This document shows, piece after piece, positions 1 through 10,480 of a stretch of DNA of 64,000 nt. The notes beneath the pieces were generated by a model, which was given only the letters and a program-made list of their open reading frames with translations, had not been told where the DNA came from and searched no databases. Source of the stretch: Chthoniobacterales bacterium. Its GTDB lineage: Bacteria > Verrucomicrobiota > Verrucomicrobiia > Chthoniobacterales > UBA10450. Positions within the stretch are counted from its first letter, which is position 1. Each line of letters starts with the position of its first letter. The translations under genes were made by a program, and so were the position numbers. The stretch lies in NCBI GenBank assembly GCA_013815325.1, contig JACDGM010000004.1, positions 1-64,000 of the forward strand. The letters run 5' to 3'.

Positions 1-1933
1 TCGCCGGCCTTACACTGTGATCGGCGTGATGCCGGCGCATTTCCAATTCCCGATCCAGACCGAAGCGGTCGACCTCTACACGACGATCGCGGAAGACGCG
101 TCGAACGCGGAGGGATTCAAGCCGGCGACGGAAGCGCGCGGGAGCCACAGCGTGGTGGGCATCGGGCGGCTCAAGTCCGGCGTCTCGATCGCGCAGGCGC
201 AGGCCGATCTCTCGACCATCGCCGCGCGGCTCGAGAAGCAATATCCCGACAGTAACACTTACTTCAGCGTGCTCCTGAAGCCGCTTCGCGAAGACATGGT
301 CGGCGATGTCCGGACGGCGCTTTATGTTTTGTTCGGCGCGGTCGTCTGCGTGCTCCTGATCGCGAACGCGAACGTCGCCAATCTGCTGCTCGCGCGCGCA
401 TCTGTCCGCGGGAGAGAGATCGCGCTCCGCGCCGCGCTCGGGGCCAGCCGCGCGCGCATCGTTAGGCAATTGCTCACCGAAAGTGTGCTCCTTTCCGCGC
501 TCGGCGGGTTGTTCGGCTTACTCCTGGCGGAATGGGGAACCGCGGCCCTGATTCGCGCCGTGCCGCAGAACATTCCGCGCATCGGCGATATCCAGCTCGA
601 TGCCTCCGTGCTCGGCTTTACGCTTCTCGTCTCGCTCGCCACCGGCATTATTTTCGGGCTCGTCCCGGCCTGGCAGGCCTCGCATGTCGATCTCAACAGC
701 TCGCTTAAAAGCGGCATGCGCATCGGCGGCGATGGCGGACACAAAGGACGGCTGCGCAACGGCCTCGTCATGGCGGAAGTGGCGCTTGCGCTCGTGCTCC
801 TGATCAGTGCCGGCCTGCTCATCCAGAGCTTCGCGCGGCTCGGTCAGGTGCAGACCGGATTGCGGCCCGACCGCCTCCTGACCGCGCGCATCAGCCTGCC
901 CGCTTCGGCTTATCCGAAGAACGAAAACGTCATCAGTTTCTTCGCGCAGTTTCTGCCGAAAGTTCGCGCGCTTCCCGGGGTGGAAGCGGCGAGCACGATC
1001 GTCCCGCTGCCCTTGAGCTCGAGCAACATGGTGACCGATTTCGACGACGCGGATCATCCGCTGCCGGAAGGTCAGCGCGCCACCGCACCGGCGCGCATCA
1101 TCGCGACCGATTATTTTAAAACCGTTGGCGTTCCGGTGCGACAGGGCCGGATTTTTGACGAGCACGACACCTTCACTTCGGCCCCGGTCGTGATCGTGAA
1201 CGAACTTTTTGCGAGCAAGTTTTTCGCTGGGCAAAACGCGGTCGGCAAACGCATCGCACCCGGATTCAGCGCCGGCGATGAGAAGCCGTTGATGCGCGAA
1301 ATCATCGGCGTGGTCGGGAACGTGAAACATCATTCGCTGCGCTACGACTACACCCCGGAGATGTATCTGCCGGTGACGCAGATTCCGTTCAACGAAACGT
1401 CGCTGGTCGTGCGCACGCGCGTCGTCAATGCCGCAAGTCTGACGTCGGCCGTACGCGCGCAACTAGCCGCGGTCGATCCAAACATTCCCATAACGAGTGT
1501 AAGAGTGTTCGAGGATTACATTTCGCGCTCGCTCGCCCGGCCGCGCTTCAACGCGCTCCTCCTTTCCATTTTCGCCGCGACTGCGCTCCTTCTCACCGCC
1601 ATCGGGATTTACGGCGTGATGGCTTACTCGGTCGCGCAGCGGACTAATGAGATCGGCATCCGCATCGCGCTCGGCGCGGCGCAGTCTTCCATCTTCCGGC
1701 TCATCGTCGGGCAGGCGATGGCGCTGGTCGCGATCAGTGTCGGGATCGGACTGGCCGGCGCCTTTGCTGCGACGCGTTTGTTGAACAGCCTGCTCTTCGG
1801 AGTGGGCGCGTGGGACCCGCTTACTTTTGGCGCCATCGTTTTTCTGGTAGCGGCAGTCGCCTTTCTCGCCGCCTGGCTGCCAGCGCGCCGAGCCGCGCGA
1901 GTGGACCCAATTGTTGCCCTGCGCACGGAATGA
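1..1933 (+). CDS. ADOP-family ABC transporter permease (MacB_PCD/FtsX), 5' end cut by window edge
   Basis: ORF open to the left edge (listed from 17); FtsX repeats, '[41 protein letters not shown]', C-terminal '[21 protein letters not shown]'. Confidence 0.9.
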   Translation, partial: RRPYTVIGVMPAHFQFPIQTEAVDLYTTIAEDASNAEGFKPATEARGSHSVVGIGRLKSGVSIAQAQADLSTIAARLEKQYPDSNTYFSVLLKPLREDMVGDVRTALYVLFGAVVCVLLIANANVANLLLARASVRGREIALRAALGASRARIVRQLLTESVLLSALGGLFGLLLAEWGTAALIRAVPQNIPRIGDIQLDASVLGFTLLVSLATGIIFGLVPAWQASHVDLNSSLKSGMRIGGDGGHKGRLRNGLVMAEVALALVLLISAGLLIQSFARLGQVQTGLRPDRLLTARISLPASAYPKNENVISFFAQFLPKVRALPGVEAASTIVPLPLSSSNMVTDFDDADHPLPEGQRATAPARIIATDYFKTVGVPVRQGRIFDEHDTFTSAPVVIVNELFASKFFAGQNAVGKRIAPGFSAGDEKPLMREIIGVVGNVKHHSLRYDYTPEMYLPVTQIPFNETSLVVRTRVVNAASLTSAVRAQLAAVDPNIPITSVRVFEDYISRSLARPRFNALLLSIFAATALLLTAIGIYGVMAYSVAQRTNEIGIRIALGAAQSSIFRLIVGQAMALVAISVGIGLAGAFAATRLLNSLLFGVGAWDPLTFGAIVFLVAAVAFLAAWLPARRAARVDPIVALRTE

Positions 1934-1958
1934 AAGTTTGGCCTAACGAGTAAAGCTT

Positions 1959-4379
1959 ATGATAACCGATTTCAAATACGCCTTCCGGATGCTGCTGAAG
2001 TCACCCGGCTTCACCATCGTCGCCGTGCTCACCCTGGCCCTCGGGATCGGCGTGAATAGCGCCATCTTTAGTGTGATCGACACCGTCCTCCTGCGGCCGC
2101 TCTCTTTTCCGAAGCCAGACCAGCTTGTTATGATCTGGGGCACAGACGTCAACCAGCCGGACTCGCAGGAAACGGATTCCTACCCGGACTTCTATGACTA
2201 TCGTGCCCAGAGCCAGAGCTTCAGCGGGATGGCGGCCTTTACCGGAGCGGGCACCGTCCTGAACGGCTTCGGCGAAGCGCAGGAGCTGAGAGGCGTGGCG
2301 GTGAGTGGAGACTTTTTCGAGGTCATGGGAGTGCAGCCGGCATTCGGTCGCGGCTTTACCGCCAAGGAGGCGAAGCTCGGCCAGCCTAACGTTGTTGTTA
2401 TCGGCTACGGACTTTGGCAGCGCGCCTTCGGCAAAGATCCGAAGATCATCGGCCAACAGATCAATCTCTCCGGCCGCAGCGCGACGCTCCTCGGGGTCAT
2501 GCCGCCGGGTTGGAAATTCCCGGTGGAGGCGGAGACGAGCGAATTTATCTCGCCGCTCGAGCCGCTCGTCGCATCACAAGTACCGGATCGCGGCTCGCAT
2601 TTTCTCCGCCTGATCGGCCGCCTCAAACCCGGCGTCATCGCGCAACAAGCCACCGCGGAAATGAAACCGATCGCCGCGCGTCTCGCCGCGCAATATCCGG
2701 ACACGAATACGGGCCGCGATGTGCTCGTTAGGCCGCTGCTCGACGACATCGTCGGCGACGTGCGGCCGGCGTTGTTTGTCTTGTTAGGCGCGGTCGCGCT
2801 CGTGCTTCTGATCGCTTGCGCGAATGTCGCGAATCTGCTCCTCGCCCGGGCGGCGGCGCGCAGCCGCGAGATCGGGATTCGCACCGCGCTCGGCGCGAGC
2901 CGGCTGCGGATCGTGCGGCAATTGCTGGCCGAGAGTTTTCTGCTCGCTCTGTTGGGCGGCACGGGCGGCTTGCTCCTGGCGTGGTGGGGCGTCGATCTCT
3001 TGAGCGCTTTCGGACCGCGCAATGTTCCGCGTCTAAACGAAGTCCATATTGATCTGGCGATTTGTGCGTTCACTTTCGGGCTCGCGGTTTTGAGCACGAT
3101 CATCTTCGGATTGATCCCAGCACTTCAAGTCGCGCGCGCGTCGGTGAACGAATCGCTCCAGCAAGGCGCGAAAGGTTCCACCGGCGGGCTGCACGGCACG
3201 CGCGTGCGCGCGTTTCTCGTCGTCTCGCAGGTTTCCCTTTCCCTGCTCCTTCTCACCGGCGCGGGCTTGCTGATCAAGAGCTTCTTCAATCTGCGCGCGA
3301 CGGATCCGGGTTTCGAACCGACGCGGCTGCTCGTGCTCGATCAATCGATTCCGCGCACGAAATATCCCGAGCCGGAAGCGCAGCGCCGCTTTTACCAGCA
3401 GTTGCTGCCGAAGCTGGCTGCGCTTCCCGGAGTCGTCGCAGTCGGCGGCGCGAATCCATTACCCTTTAGCGGGAACGACAACGCCTCTTCTTTCCGTCTC
3501 GCCAGCCAACCCGAACGCGGGCCCGGCACGCATCCGGATGCTTCGAATCTTGTCGTCGTGCCCGGCTACTTCCGCTCGATGAAAATTCCGCTACGCGCGG
3601 GCCGCGTTTTCGACGAGCACGACAACGAAACCGGCCGGCAGGTCGCGATTGTGAACGAAGCGTTTGTGCGCCGCTTTCTGTCGAGCACCAACCCGATCGG
3701 CGAACGGATTTTGCGCGACAAAGAAGGCGGCGCGGATGCGTTGGAAATCATCGGCGTGGTCGGCAACGCCAAGCAGACCGATCTGAAGGCGGAAGTGGCA
3801 CCGGAGTTTTACCAGCCGTTTGCACAAGCGCCCGGACGCCGTCTCTGGTTGACCTTTCGGACCGAGACGGAAAATCTCGCAGGCTTGGGTTCCGCGATCC
3901 GCAAGGTCATACGCGAGCAGGATCCGGATGTGTTCGTCGGCAACCTCGACGCGATGACTTTCCTCCTCGGCGAAAACCTGGCGCAACCGAAGTTCAATAT
4001 GATGCTGCTGGCGATCTTCGCCGGGGTCGCGCTCATCCTCGCGGCGATCGGCATCTACGGCGTGATCGCCTACAGCGTGGCGCAACGCACGCGCGAGATC
4101 GGCATTCGCATGGCGCTGGGCGCGCAACGCGCCGACATGCTGACGATGATTTTACGGCAAAGCCTGAGCGTAGTGGCGATTGGCCTAACGATTGGTTTGG
4201 TTGCGGCGCTTGCTGCGACGCGTCTTCTCGCGAGTCTGCTCTACGGCGTGGGCGCGAATGATCTTCTCACCTACGTGGCGGTGATCTTCTTGTTAGGCGG
4301 AGCCGCTTTGCTCGCCAGCTACATCCCGGCACGGCGAGCGATGAAAGTCGATCCGATGGTGGCGCTCCGTTATGAGTGA
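1959..4379 (+). CDS. ADOP-family permease (806 aa)
   Basis: N-term '[48 protein letters not shown]', two FtsX domains, C-term '[17 protein letters not shown]'. Confidence 0.93.
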   Translation: MITDFKYAFRMLLKSPGFTIVAVLTLALGIGVNSAIFSVIDTVLLRPLSFPKPDQLVMIWGTDVNQPDSQETDSYPDFYDYRAQSQSFSGMAAFTGAGTVLNGFGEAQELRGVAVSGDFFEVMGVQPAFGRGFTAKEAKLGQPNVVVIGYGLWQRAFGKDPKIIGQQINLSGRSATLLGVMPPGWKFPVEAETSEFISPLEPLVASQVPDRGSHFLRLIGRLKPGVIAQQATAEMKPIAARLAAQYPDTNTGRDVLVRPLLDDIVGDVRPALFVLLGAVALVLLIACANVANLLLARAAARSREIGIRTALGASRLRIVRQLLAESFLLALLGGTGGLLLAWWGVDLLSAFGPRNVPRLNEVHIDLAICAFTFGLAVLSTIIFGLIPALQVARASVNESLQQGAKGSTGGLHGTRVRAFLVVSQVSLSLLLLTGAGLLIKSFFNLRATDPGFEPTRLLVLDQSIPRTKYPEPEAQRRFYQQLLPKLAALPGVVAVGGANPLPFSGNDNASSFRLASQPERGPGTHPDASNLVVVPGYFRSMKIPLRAGRVFDEHDNETGRQVAIVNEAFVRRFLSSTNPIGERILRDKEGGADALEIIGVVGNAKQTDLKAEVAPEFYQPFAQAPGRRLWLTFRTETENLAGLGSAIRKVIREQDPDVFVGNLDAMTFLLGENLAQPKFNMMLLAIFAGVALILAAIGIYGVIAYSVAQRTREIGIRMALGAQRADMLTMILRQSLSVVAIGLTIGLVAALAATRLLASLLYGVGANDLLTYVAVIFLLGGAALLASYIPARRAMKVDPMVALRYE

Positions 4380-4395
4380 CGTGCTTGCATCAGCT

Positions 4396-4518
4396 CCGGG
4401 TAGCGCGCGCGTCTCGCGTGCTGGTTGCGGCGTTTCGCCGCGACGAACTTTCAGACCTGTAGAAAGACTGTTCTTGCGAGACGCAAGAACCAGCACGCGA
4501 GACGCGCGCGCTACCCGG
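4396..4518. repeat. Intergenic nested inverted repeat (REP/MITE-like)
   Basis: Outer arms ccgggtagcgcgcgcgtctcgcgtgctggtt / aaccagcacgcgagacgcgcgcgctacccgg; inner hairpins gcggcg-ttt-cgccgc and gttcttgcg-aga-cgcaagaac. Confidence 0.9.
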
Positions 4519-4544
4519 AAGGAGCCGCAGCCTAACGAGGAATC

Positions 4545-7019
4545 ATGTTAACCGACCTTAAATATGCCGTGCGCACGCTGTGGAAGGCGCCGGCCTTTAC
4601 TCTCATCGCCATCGCCACCCTCGCGCTCGGCATCGGCGCATCGACCGCGATCTTCAGCGTGCTCGATGCGGTGCTCTTACGCCCACTGCCGTATCCGAAT
4701 CAAGACCGGCTCGTGGAAGTGAACGAGCTGAACGAAGCGGGCCGTGCGATGCCCTTTACGGAGCCGAACTTAGACGATCTCGCCGCGCGCAATCGCAGCT
4801 TCGAAGCGGTGGCTTCATACGCGCGCAGTTCCGAAGCGGTCGCCGGTGGGAAGGAACCGGCGCGCACAGACGTTGCCGGTATTTCCGCTGATTTCTTTCG
4901 TGTCCTCGGCGTCAGGCCGGCGCTTGGCCGCTTGATTTCCGCGGAGACTTTGCGCGAGGGCAATGAGGTCGCGGTGGTCAGCTACGGTTTTTGGAAACGA
5001 ACGCTCGAAGGCCGGACAAATCTGGAAGGAACTTCGCTGCGCTTTACCAACCACGATTTCGCCGTCATCGGTGTGCTGCCGCCAGAAACGGAATTCCCCG
5101 CGGGGGTCGATGTTTGGTATCCGTTCCGGGCGATTTATCCGCCGTTCGAATCGCGCACCGGACATAATTTTCGTGCCATCGCCCGGTTGCGTCCCGCTGT
5201 TTCCTTTGCCCAGGCCGGCAACGAAGTCGCCGCGATTGGCCGTGCCTTGAAATCGCAATACGGAACGCAAACCGACGCTGCCAGTTTTGGTTTGCTCGCG
5301 TTCCGCGAACGTTTCGTGCGCGACATTCGCAGTGTCCTCTTTGTCTTGTGCGGCGCGGCCGGGGTGTTGCTCGCGATCGCCTGTTCGAACGTGGCGAATC
5401 TCTTGCTCGTGCGCGCCTCATCGCGGCGCAAAGAAGTGGCGTTGCGGGCCGCGCTGGGCGCTTCCCGGTGGAGATTGACGCGACAATTCCTCGTCGAAGC
5501 TTTGCTGCTCGCGCTGGCCGCTGGCGCCATCGGCACGCTCCTCTCTACGTGGAGCGTGCAGCTGATCGTCGGCTTGTATCACGGCGATCTGCCGCGCGTC
5601 GGCGAGATCGGCGTGAGCACGAGTGTTCTTCTATTCGCGCTCGCGATTTCAGTGCTGCTCGCGCTCGTGCTCGGGGTGGTGCCGGTGCTGCACGCCTCGC
5701 GGCGTCAATTGCAGAATGATCTGCAAGAGGCGGGCCGCGGCGGCTCGACGGGCGCGCGGCACACGCGTGTGCGCAATGTCCTGATCGTCGCGCAAGTCGC
5801 CTTGACCTTGATGCTGCTCGTGGGCGCGGGCTTGCTCGGGCGAAGTTTGCAGCGGCTGCTCGAGGTCGATCCCGGCTTTCGCGCTGACAGCGTGGTTGCG
5901 TTGACGACCTTGCTGCCGGACCCGCGCGCGGAAATTGCCAATCATGGAAATGCGGAGGGAGAGCTTCGCGCGCTGGCGCAGTTCAATCATCGATTGCTGG
6001 AACGGCTCCGATCATTGCCCGGAGTGACGAGTGCGGGCGGGACGAGCGCGTTGCCGATGAGCGGCAACGGCGCGAATGGCACCTTCATCGAAGAACACGG
6101 GGGCAAGCCGGCCGGGACAGAGCAGGAATTGGCGCGGCAATTCGATGCGCTTTCCCCGAGTGAACGCCTGCGCGACGCCGACTATCGCGCGGTCAGCGCG
6201 GGCTACTTCGAGGTCATGGACATTCCGCTGCTCCGCGGTCGATTGTTCGAGGAACGTGACGGGCCGGATGCGCCGCAGGTGGCCCTCGTTAGTCAAGCGC
6301 TGGCCAAACGCTACTGGCCTAACGAGAACGCGATCGGCAAACAAATCCAATTCGGCAACATGGACAGCGATCTGCGTTTGCTGACGGTGGTCGGTATCGT
6401 GGGCGACGTGCGCGACAACGGTCTGGATCGCGAACCGCGACCGACGATTTATTTGAATTACCTGCAACGTCCGGCGACGACCTCGGAATTTTCCTTCGTC
6501 GTCCGCGGGCAGAGCGATGTCTTCAGCCTAACGAGTGCAATGCGGCGCGAAGCTCGCGCCTTGAATCCGCAAATGCCGATCAAGATTGAAACCGTGCGGC
6601 AGATTGTGGCCGCGTCCTTCGATAACCGCCGCTTCAGCATGATCATGCTTGGCGTATTCGCGGGCGCGGCGCTGGCCCTCGCGATGGTCGGGCTTTACGG
6701 AATCATGTCCTACATCACGTCGCAGCGAACGACCGAGATCGGTATTCGCATGGCGCTCGGCGCGCAGCGTTCCGACATGCTGCGAATGATTCTCCGGCAA
6801 AGTCTGTTCCTGGCCGGCGCAGGTATGACAGCTGGAATTCTTTTGTCGTTAGGCGCGACGCGTCTGCTCGGCAGTTTTCTTTTCGGAGTGGGGGCGACTG
6901 ATTTCTTCACCTACGCGATCGTCCTTTGCTTGTTAGGCGGGGCGGTCTTGCTTGCGAGTTTTGTTCCGGCGCGACGCGCCATGCAGGTCGATCCGATGGT
7001 CGCGCTTCGTTATGAGTAA
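4545..7019 (+). CDS. ADOP-family permease (824 aa)
   Basis: '[50 protein letters not shown]', FtsX domains, '[17 protein letters not shown]'. Confidence 0.93.
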   Translation: MLTDLKYAVRTLWKAPAFTLIAIATLALGIGASTAIFSVLDAVLLRPLPYPNQDRLVEVNELNEAGRAMPFTEPNLDDLAARNRSFEAVASYARSSEAVAGGKEPARTDVAGISADFFRVLGVRPALGRLISAETLREGNEVAVVSYGFWKRTLEGRTNLEGTSLRFTNHDFAVIGVLPPETEFPAGVDVWYPFRAIYPPFESRTGHNFRAIARLRPAVSFAQAGNEVAAIGRALKSQYGTQTDAASFGLLAFRERFVRDIRSVLFVLCGAAGVLLAIACSNVANLLLVRASSRRKEVALRAALGASRWRLTRQFLVEALLLALAAGAIGTLLSTWSVQLIVGLYHGDLPRVGEIGVSTSVLLFALAISVLLALVLGVVPVLHASRRQLQNDLQEAGRGGSTGARHTRVRNVLIVAQVALTLMLLVGAGLLGRSLQRLLEVDPGFRADSVVALTTLLPDPRAEIANHGNAEGELRALAQFNHRLLERLRSLPGVTSAGGTSALPMSGNGANGTFIEEHGGKPAGTEQELARQFDALSPSERLRDADYRAVSAGYFEVMDIPLLRGRLFEERDGPDAPQVALVSQALAKRYWPNENAIGKQIQFGNMDSDLRLLTVVGIVGDVRDNGLDREPRPTIYLNYLQRPATTSEFSFVVRGQSDVFSLTSAMRREARALNPQMPIKIETVRQIVAASFDNRRFSMIMLGVFAGAALALAMVGLYGIMSYITSQRTTEIGIRMALGAQRSDMLRMILRQSLFLAGAGMTAGILLSLGATRLLGSFLFGVGATDFFTYAIVLCLLGGAVLLASFVPARRAMQVDPMVALRYE

Positions 7020-7128
7020 CATAGCCATCCTGGCTGTCGGTCGCGCGGGCATCTTGCCGGCGCATTTCAACCAGGCTGCGGGCTGGAAGCCCGCGCTACT
7101 TATCAGGCTGGAAGCCTGAATTACGGCC
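7020..7128. repeat. Intergenic palindromic repeat, family A copy 1
   Basis: agccatcctggctgtcggtcgcgcgggc...caggctggaagcctga; close match to 15473-15577. Confidence 0.8.
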
Positions 7129-8043
7129 ATGCTCCCTGACCTCCGCTTCGCACCACCCCGACTGGGCAAGGCACCCGGCTTCACTTTTATCGCCCTCCTC
7201 ACGCTCACGGTAGCTCTCTCGACGAGTGGAGCGCCGGCGCCTCTCGGCGTCTTTCCTTTTAAACGCGATGGCCAGCTCATGCTGGTGGAAGTCAGCATCA
7301 ATAAGTCCACGCCCGCCCTCTTTTTCGTTGATTCGGGCGCATCCCACACCGTCTTCGATCCGAAATTTGCGAAGGAGCTCGGGTTGAAAATCGAGAGCGC
7401 TCCTCCCACCACTGGAACCGGAACGGGCGACGTGCCCAAGTCTCACTCCGAGCCGGTCGTGATGACATTAAACGGCTTGAAGGTTGATCTGCCCGAGCCT
7501 TGGGTGATCGATCTCAGTAAGGCGTCGTTACCCGCCGCCGTGAGAGGACTCGTCGGAGCGGAGATCTTCAAGACCTACGTGGTCAGAATGGATCCGGTGC
7601 AGTCGACCTTCACCCTCTTCGATGCCGCATCCTATCGTCACGAAGGCGACGCTCCGGCCATTCCTCTCCACGTCGAAGGCGACAAGCTTTTCCTCGAAGC
7701 AGCTCTGGAGGTTCCGGCCGGCCAAACCGTCACGCACAAGCTTCGGATCGACACCGGCTCGGAATCATCCGTTAACGACGAGATCGTGCAGCGCTCAGCC
7801 GAAGTCCGCAGCAGCAATCTGGGCGGCGGATTGGGAGAAAACTTCAAGTCGTACTCAGGCGTTTTCTCTTCCGTCAAAATCGGTCCTTATATCGTTAGGC
7901 ACGTCTGGGGGCCAGGCGGGCCGCGTCCGGCCATCGGCATGGAGCTTTTGCGGCGGTTCATCATCACCTTCGATGCGCCCCACGGGCGGATGTATCTCGA
8001 GCCAACACCAGCCTTGGCTGAACCGGTCCCGACACCGCCTTAA
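7129..8043 (+). CDS. Chimeric ORF: decayed ADOP N-terminus fused to retropepsin-like aspartyl protease domain
   Basis: 'MLPDLRFAPPRLGKAPGFTFIALLTLTVAL' matches ADOP heads; then 'LFFVDSGASHTVFD' and 'LRIDTGSESSVND' (two D-S/T-G motifs). Confidence 0.75.
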   Translation: MLPDLRFAPPRLGKAPGFTFIALLTLTVALSTSGAPAPLGVFPFKRDGQLMLVEVSINKSTPALFFVDSGASHTVFDPKFAKELGLKIESAPPTTGTGTGDVPKSHSEPVVMTLNGLKVDLPEPWVIDLSKASLPAAVRGLVGAEIFKTYVVRMDPVQSTFTLFDAASYRHEGDAPAIPLHVEGDKLFLEAALEVPAGQTVTHKLRIDTGSESSVNDEIVQRSAEVRSSNLGGGLGENFKSYSGVFSSVKIGPYIVRHVWGPGGPRPAIGMELLRRFIITFDAPHGRMYLEPTPALAEPVPTPP

Positions 8044-8055
8044 CCTAACGAGTAT

Positions 8056-10470
8056 ATGAATGATCTCCGCTTCGCTCTACGCCAGCTTCGCAAATCGCCC
8101 GGCTTTACTTTCATCGCCGTACTTACCCTCACGCTCGGGATTGGGGCGAACACCGCCATCTTCACCGTCGTATACGCGGTCTTGCTCTCGCCCCTTCCCT
8201 ATGCGGATGCCGACCGCATCATGACGGTGCAATCGCGTAATCTGCAAGAGGACCTGAAGGGGCAGGGATTTGCTCCGGCGGGCTTTCGCGATGTCGAAAA
8301 ACAAGTCACCTCTTTCGAGAGTATCGCGGCCAGTCGTTACAACTATGATAACCTGACGCGCGTCGAGAAACCGACTTCACTCACCGGCAGTCTGGTCACC
8401 CAAGATTACTTCCGGGTGCTGGGCGAGAAGGCACTCATTGGCCGCACTTTCATGCGAGAAGACGCAGCGGCCAATGCCAAGCCGACGGTCATCCTCGGTT
8501 ACGATCTGTGGCAAAAGCAATTTGGCGGCCGGCGCGAACTCGTCGGCGAAACCATCACGCTCGACGACGTGCCGCATGAGGTCATAGGAGTCATGCCGCG
8601 CACTTTCAAAGATCCGTTCAACATCGCATCGGAGTGGCGGGTTCTTCCGAACGAAGGTGGCGAAAACTTCGTCGCGAACTCGCGTTTTTGGGGCGTGATC
8701 GGACGGGTGAAGCCCGGCCTGCCCGTCGCCACGGTCCAGGCGGAGCTCAACACGATCGCCGCCCGGCTCGCACAGAACGACCCGAAATTCTACAAAAGCT
8801 GGGACTTCACTTTGTCTCCGCTGCACGATGAAGTCGTCGGCAACTATCGCGAAGGTTTGCTCCTTGTCGTCGGCGCCGCGCTCCTCGTGCTCCTCATCAC
8901 TTGCGCGAACGTGGCTGGCCTTCAATTCGTGCGCGCTTCCACCAGGCAGCGCGAAGTGGCGATTCGTCTCGCGCTCGGCGCGAGCCGTGCGGCGGTCGCG
9001 CGCGGGCATTTGATTGAGTCGCTCGTGCTCGTCGCGCTTGGCGGCGCGGGTGGTGTCCTGATCGGCAGCTGGGGTTTGGACTTGCTCCTGGCGGGTCTGG
9101 CGCGCGATTGGATTCCGCGCAGTGACGAGATCACATTGAACACGCCGGTGCTTTTGGTCACCGGCGCGATCGCGTTGTTGACCGGGCTCGCTTTCGGTCT
9201 TTACCCGGCCTGGTACGCGACCAGGGTCGACGCAATCGATTCGTTGCGCGATGGCGGCAAGGGCGGCTCCGCTGGTCTGCAATCGGTGCGGGTGCGCGGC
9301 GCGCTTGTCGTCGCTCAGATCGCTCTCACGCTCGTGCTCCTTGTCTGCGCCGGCCTCGTTTGGAAAAGTTTTGCCGCGATCACACGAGTGAATCCCGGCA
9401 TCCAGATCGAGAACACGCTCAGCATGGTGATCACGCTCGCGCCCACTCAGTACGATACCGGCCCCAAACGGATCGACTATTATCATCAGCTCCTCGAGCG
9501 GATGAGCACGATACCGGGAGTGGAATCGGCCGCGTTCACGCAGACGATGCCGTTCACTTGGGGGATTCCCGCCACCTTCTCGATCTACGGTGCGTCCGAT
9601 GAGGCGGTGAAATTGCCGCCGGCCTTTTACGATTCGGTCAGTCCCTCATTCTTTTCCACGCTGCACATTCCGCTGCTGGCCGGGCGCACTTTCGCCGAAA
9701 TTGATGATGTCAAAGCGCCGCAGGTGGCGGTGCTGAGCCAATCGGCAGCGAAGAAATTCTTCCCCCGAGAAAAAAATCCGCTCGGCAAGCGTCTCGTACT
9801 TCCGCCCAGTACCCGGCAACCGAACCCGCAACCGCTCGAAGTAATCGGCGTGGTCGGCGATGTGCCGCGCGAAGGCCTCAATGCCGCCACTCCTTATCAG
9901 GTTTACGCTTCCTTGAACCGGCGCGGCTGGCCTTTCGCCACTCTGCTCGTGCGCTCCCCGCTTCCGGTGGACGCGATTACGCAGACGGTGCAACGCGCGA
10001 TTTGGGCCTTCAATCCCGAGCAGACGATTTCAAACGTCGAGCCGGTGCGAACCTTGGTGAAACAAAGTCTCACCCAACCGCAACTCTACCTCACGCTCTT
10101 CAGCCTTTTCGCCCTGCTCGCACTGCTGCTCGCCGGCATCGGTCTCTACGGCCTGATTGCTTACAGTGTCGCGCAGCGCACGCGCGAGTTTGGCATTCGT
10201 TACGCACTCGGCGCGCAAGTCCGCGACGTCCTGCGCCTCGTGCTCGGCCAAGGGATCAGGCTGACCGCGCTCGGTCTTGTCCTTGGTTTGTTAGGCGCGG
10301 CCGCGGTCGCGCGTCTCATGCAAACTCTTCTCTTCCACACCACCGCCTACGATCCATTGGTTTTCGGCGGGGTCGTCTTCGTGCTCGGCAGCATCGGCCT
10401 CCTGGCCGCGTTGTTGCCTGCATTGCGTGCTACGAAGGCAGACCCAGTCGCAGCCTTACGCACTGAATGA
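8056..10470 (+). CDS. ADOP-family permease (804 aa)
   Basis: '[49 protein letters not shown]'; C-term '[17 protein letters not shown]'. Confidence 0.93.
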   Translation: MNDLRFALRQLRKSPGFTFIAVLTLTLGIGANTAIFTVVYAVLLSPLPYADADRIMTVQSRNLQEDLKGQGFAPAGFRDVEKQVTSFESIAASRYNYDNLTRVEKPTSLTGSLVTQDYFRVLGEKALIGRTFMREDAAANAKPTVILGYDLWQKQFGGRRELVGETITLDDVPHEVIGVMPRTFKDPFNIASEWRVLPNEGGENFVANSRFWGVIGRVKPGLPVATVQAELNTIAARLAQNDPKFYKSWDFTLSPLHDEVVGNYREGLLLVVGAALLVLLITCANVAGLQFVRASTRQREVAIRLALGASRAAVARGHLIESLVLVALGGAGGVLIGSWGLDLLLAGLARDWIPRSDEITLNTPVLLVTGAIALLTGLAFGLYPAWYATRVDAIDSLRDGGKGGSAGLQSVRVRGALVVAQIALTLVLLVCAGLVWKSFAAITRVNPGIQIENTLSMVITLAPTQYDTGPKRIDYYHQLLERMSTIPGVESAAFTQTMPFTWGIPATFSIYGASDEAVKLPPAFYDSVSPSFFSTLHIPLLAGRTFAEIDDVKAPQVAVLSQSAAKKFFPREKNPLGKRLVLPPSTRQPNPQPLEVIGVVGDVPREGLNAATPYQVYASLNRRGWPFATLLVRSPLPVDAITQTVQRAIWAFNPEQTISNVEPVRTLVKQSLTQPQLYLTLFSLFALLALLLAGIGLYGLIAYSVAQRTREFGIRYALGAQVRDVLRLVLGQGIRLTALGLVLGLLGAAAVARLMQTLLFHTTAYDPLVFGGVVFVLGSIGLLAALLPALRATKADPVAALRTE

Positions 10471-10480
10471 GAACATTCCT

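Noticed and set aside
6316-6325. WPNE(N/D) sites (e.g. 6316, 20950, 30831) as independent evidence of motif gain
   Set aside because: W-P-N-E-D/N-A-I/L-G is a conserved protein segment in these permeases, so those copies may partly reflect protein constraint; the Leu-Thr, Val-Arg and Ser-Leu-Gly sites are better evidence.
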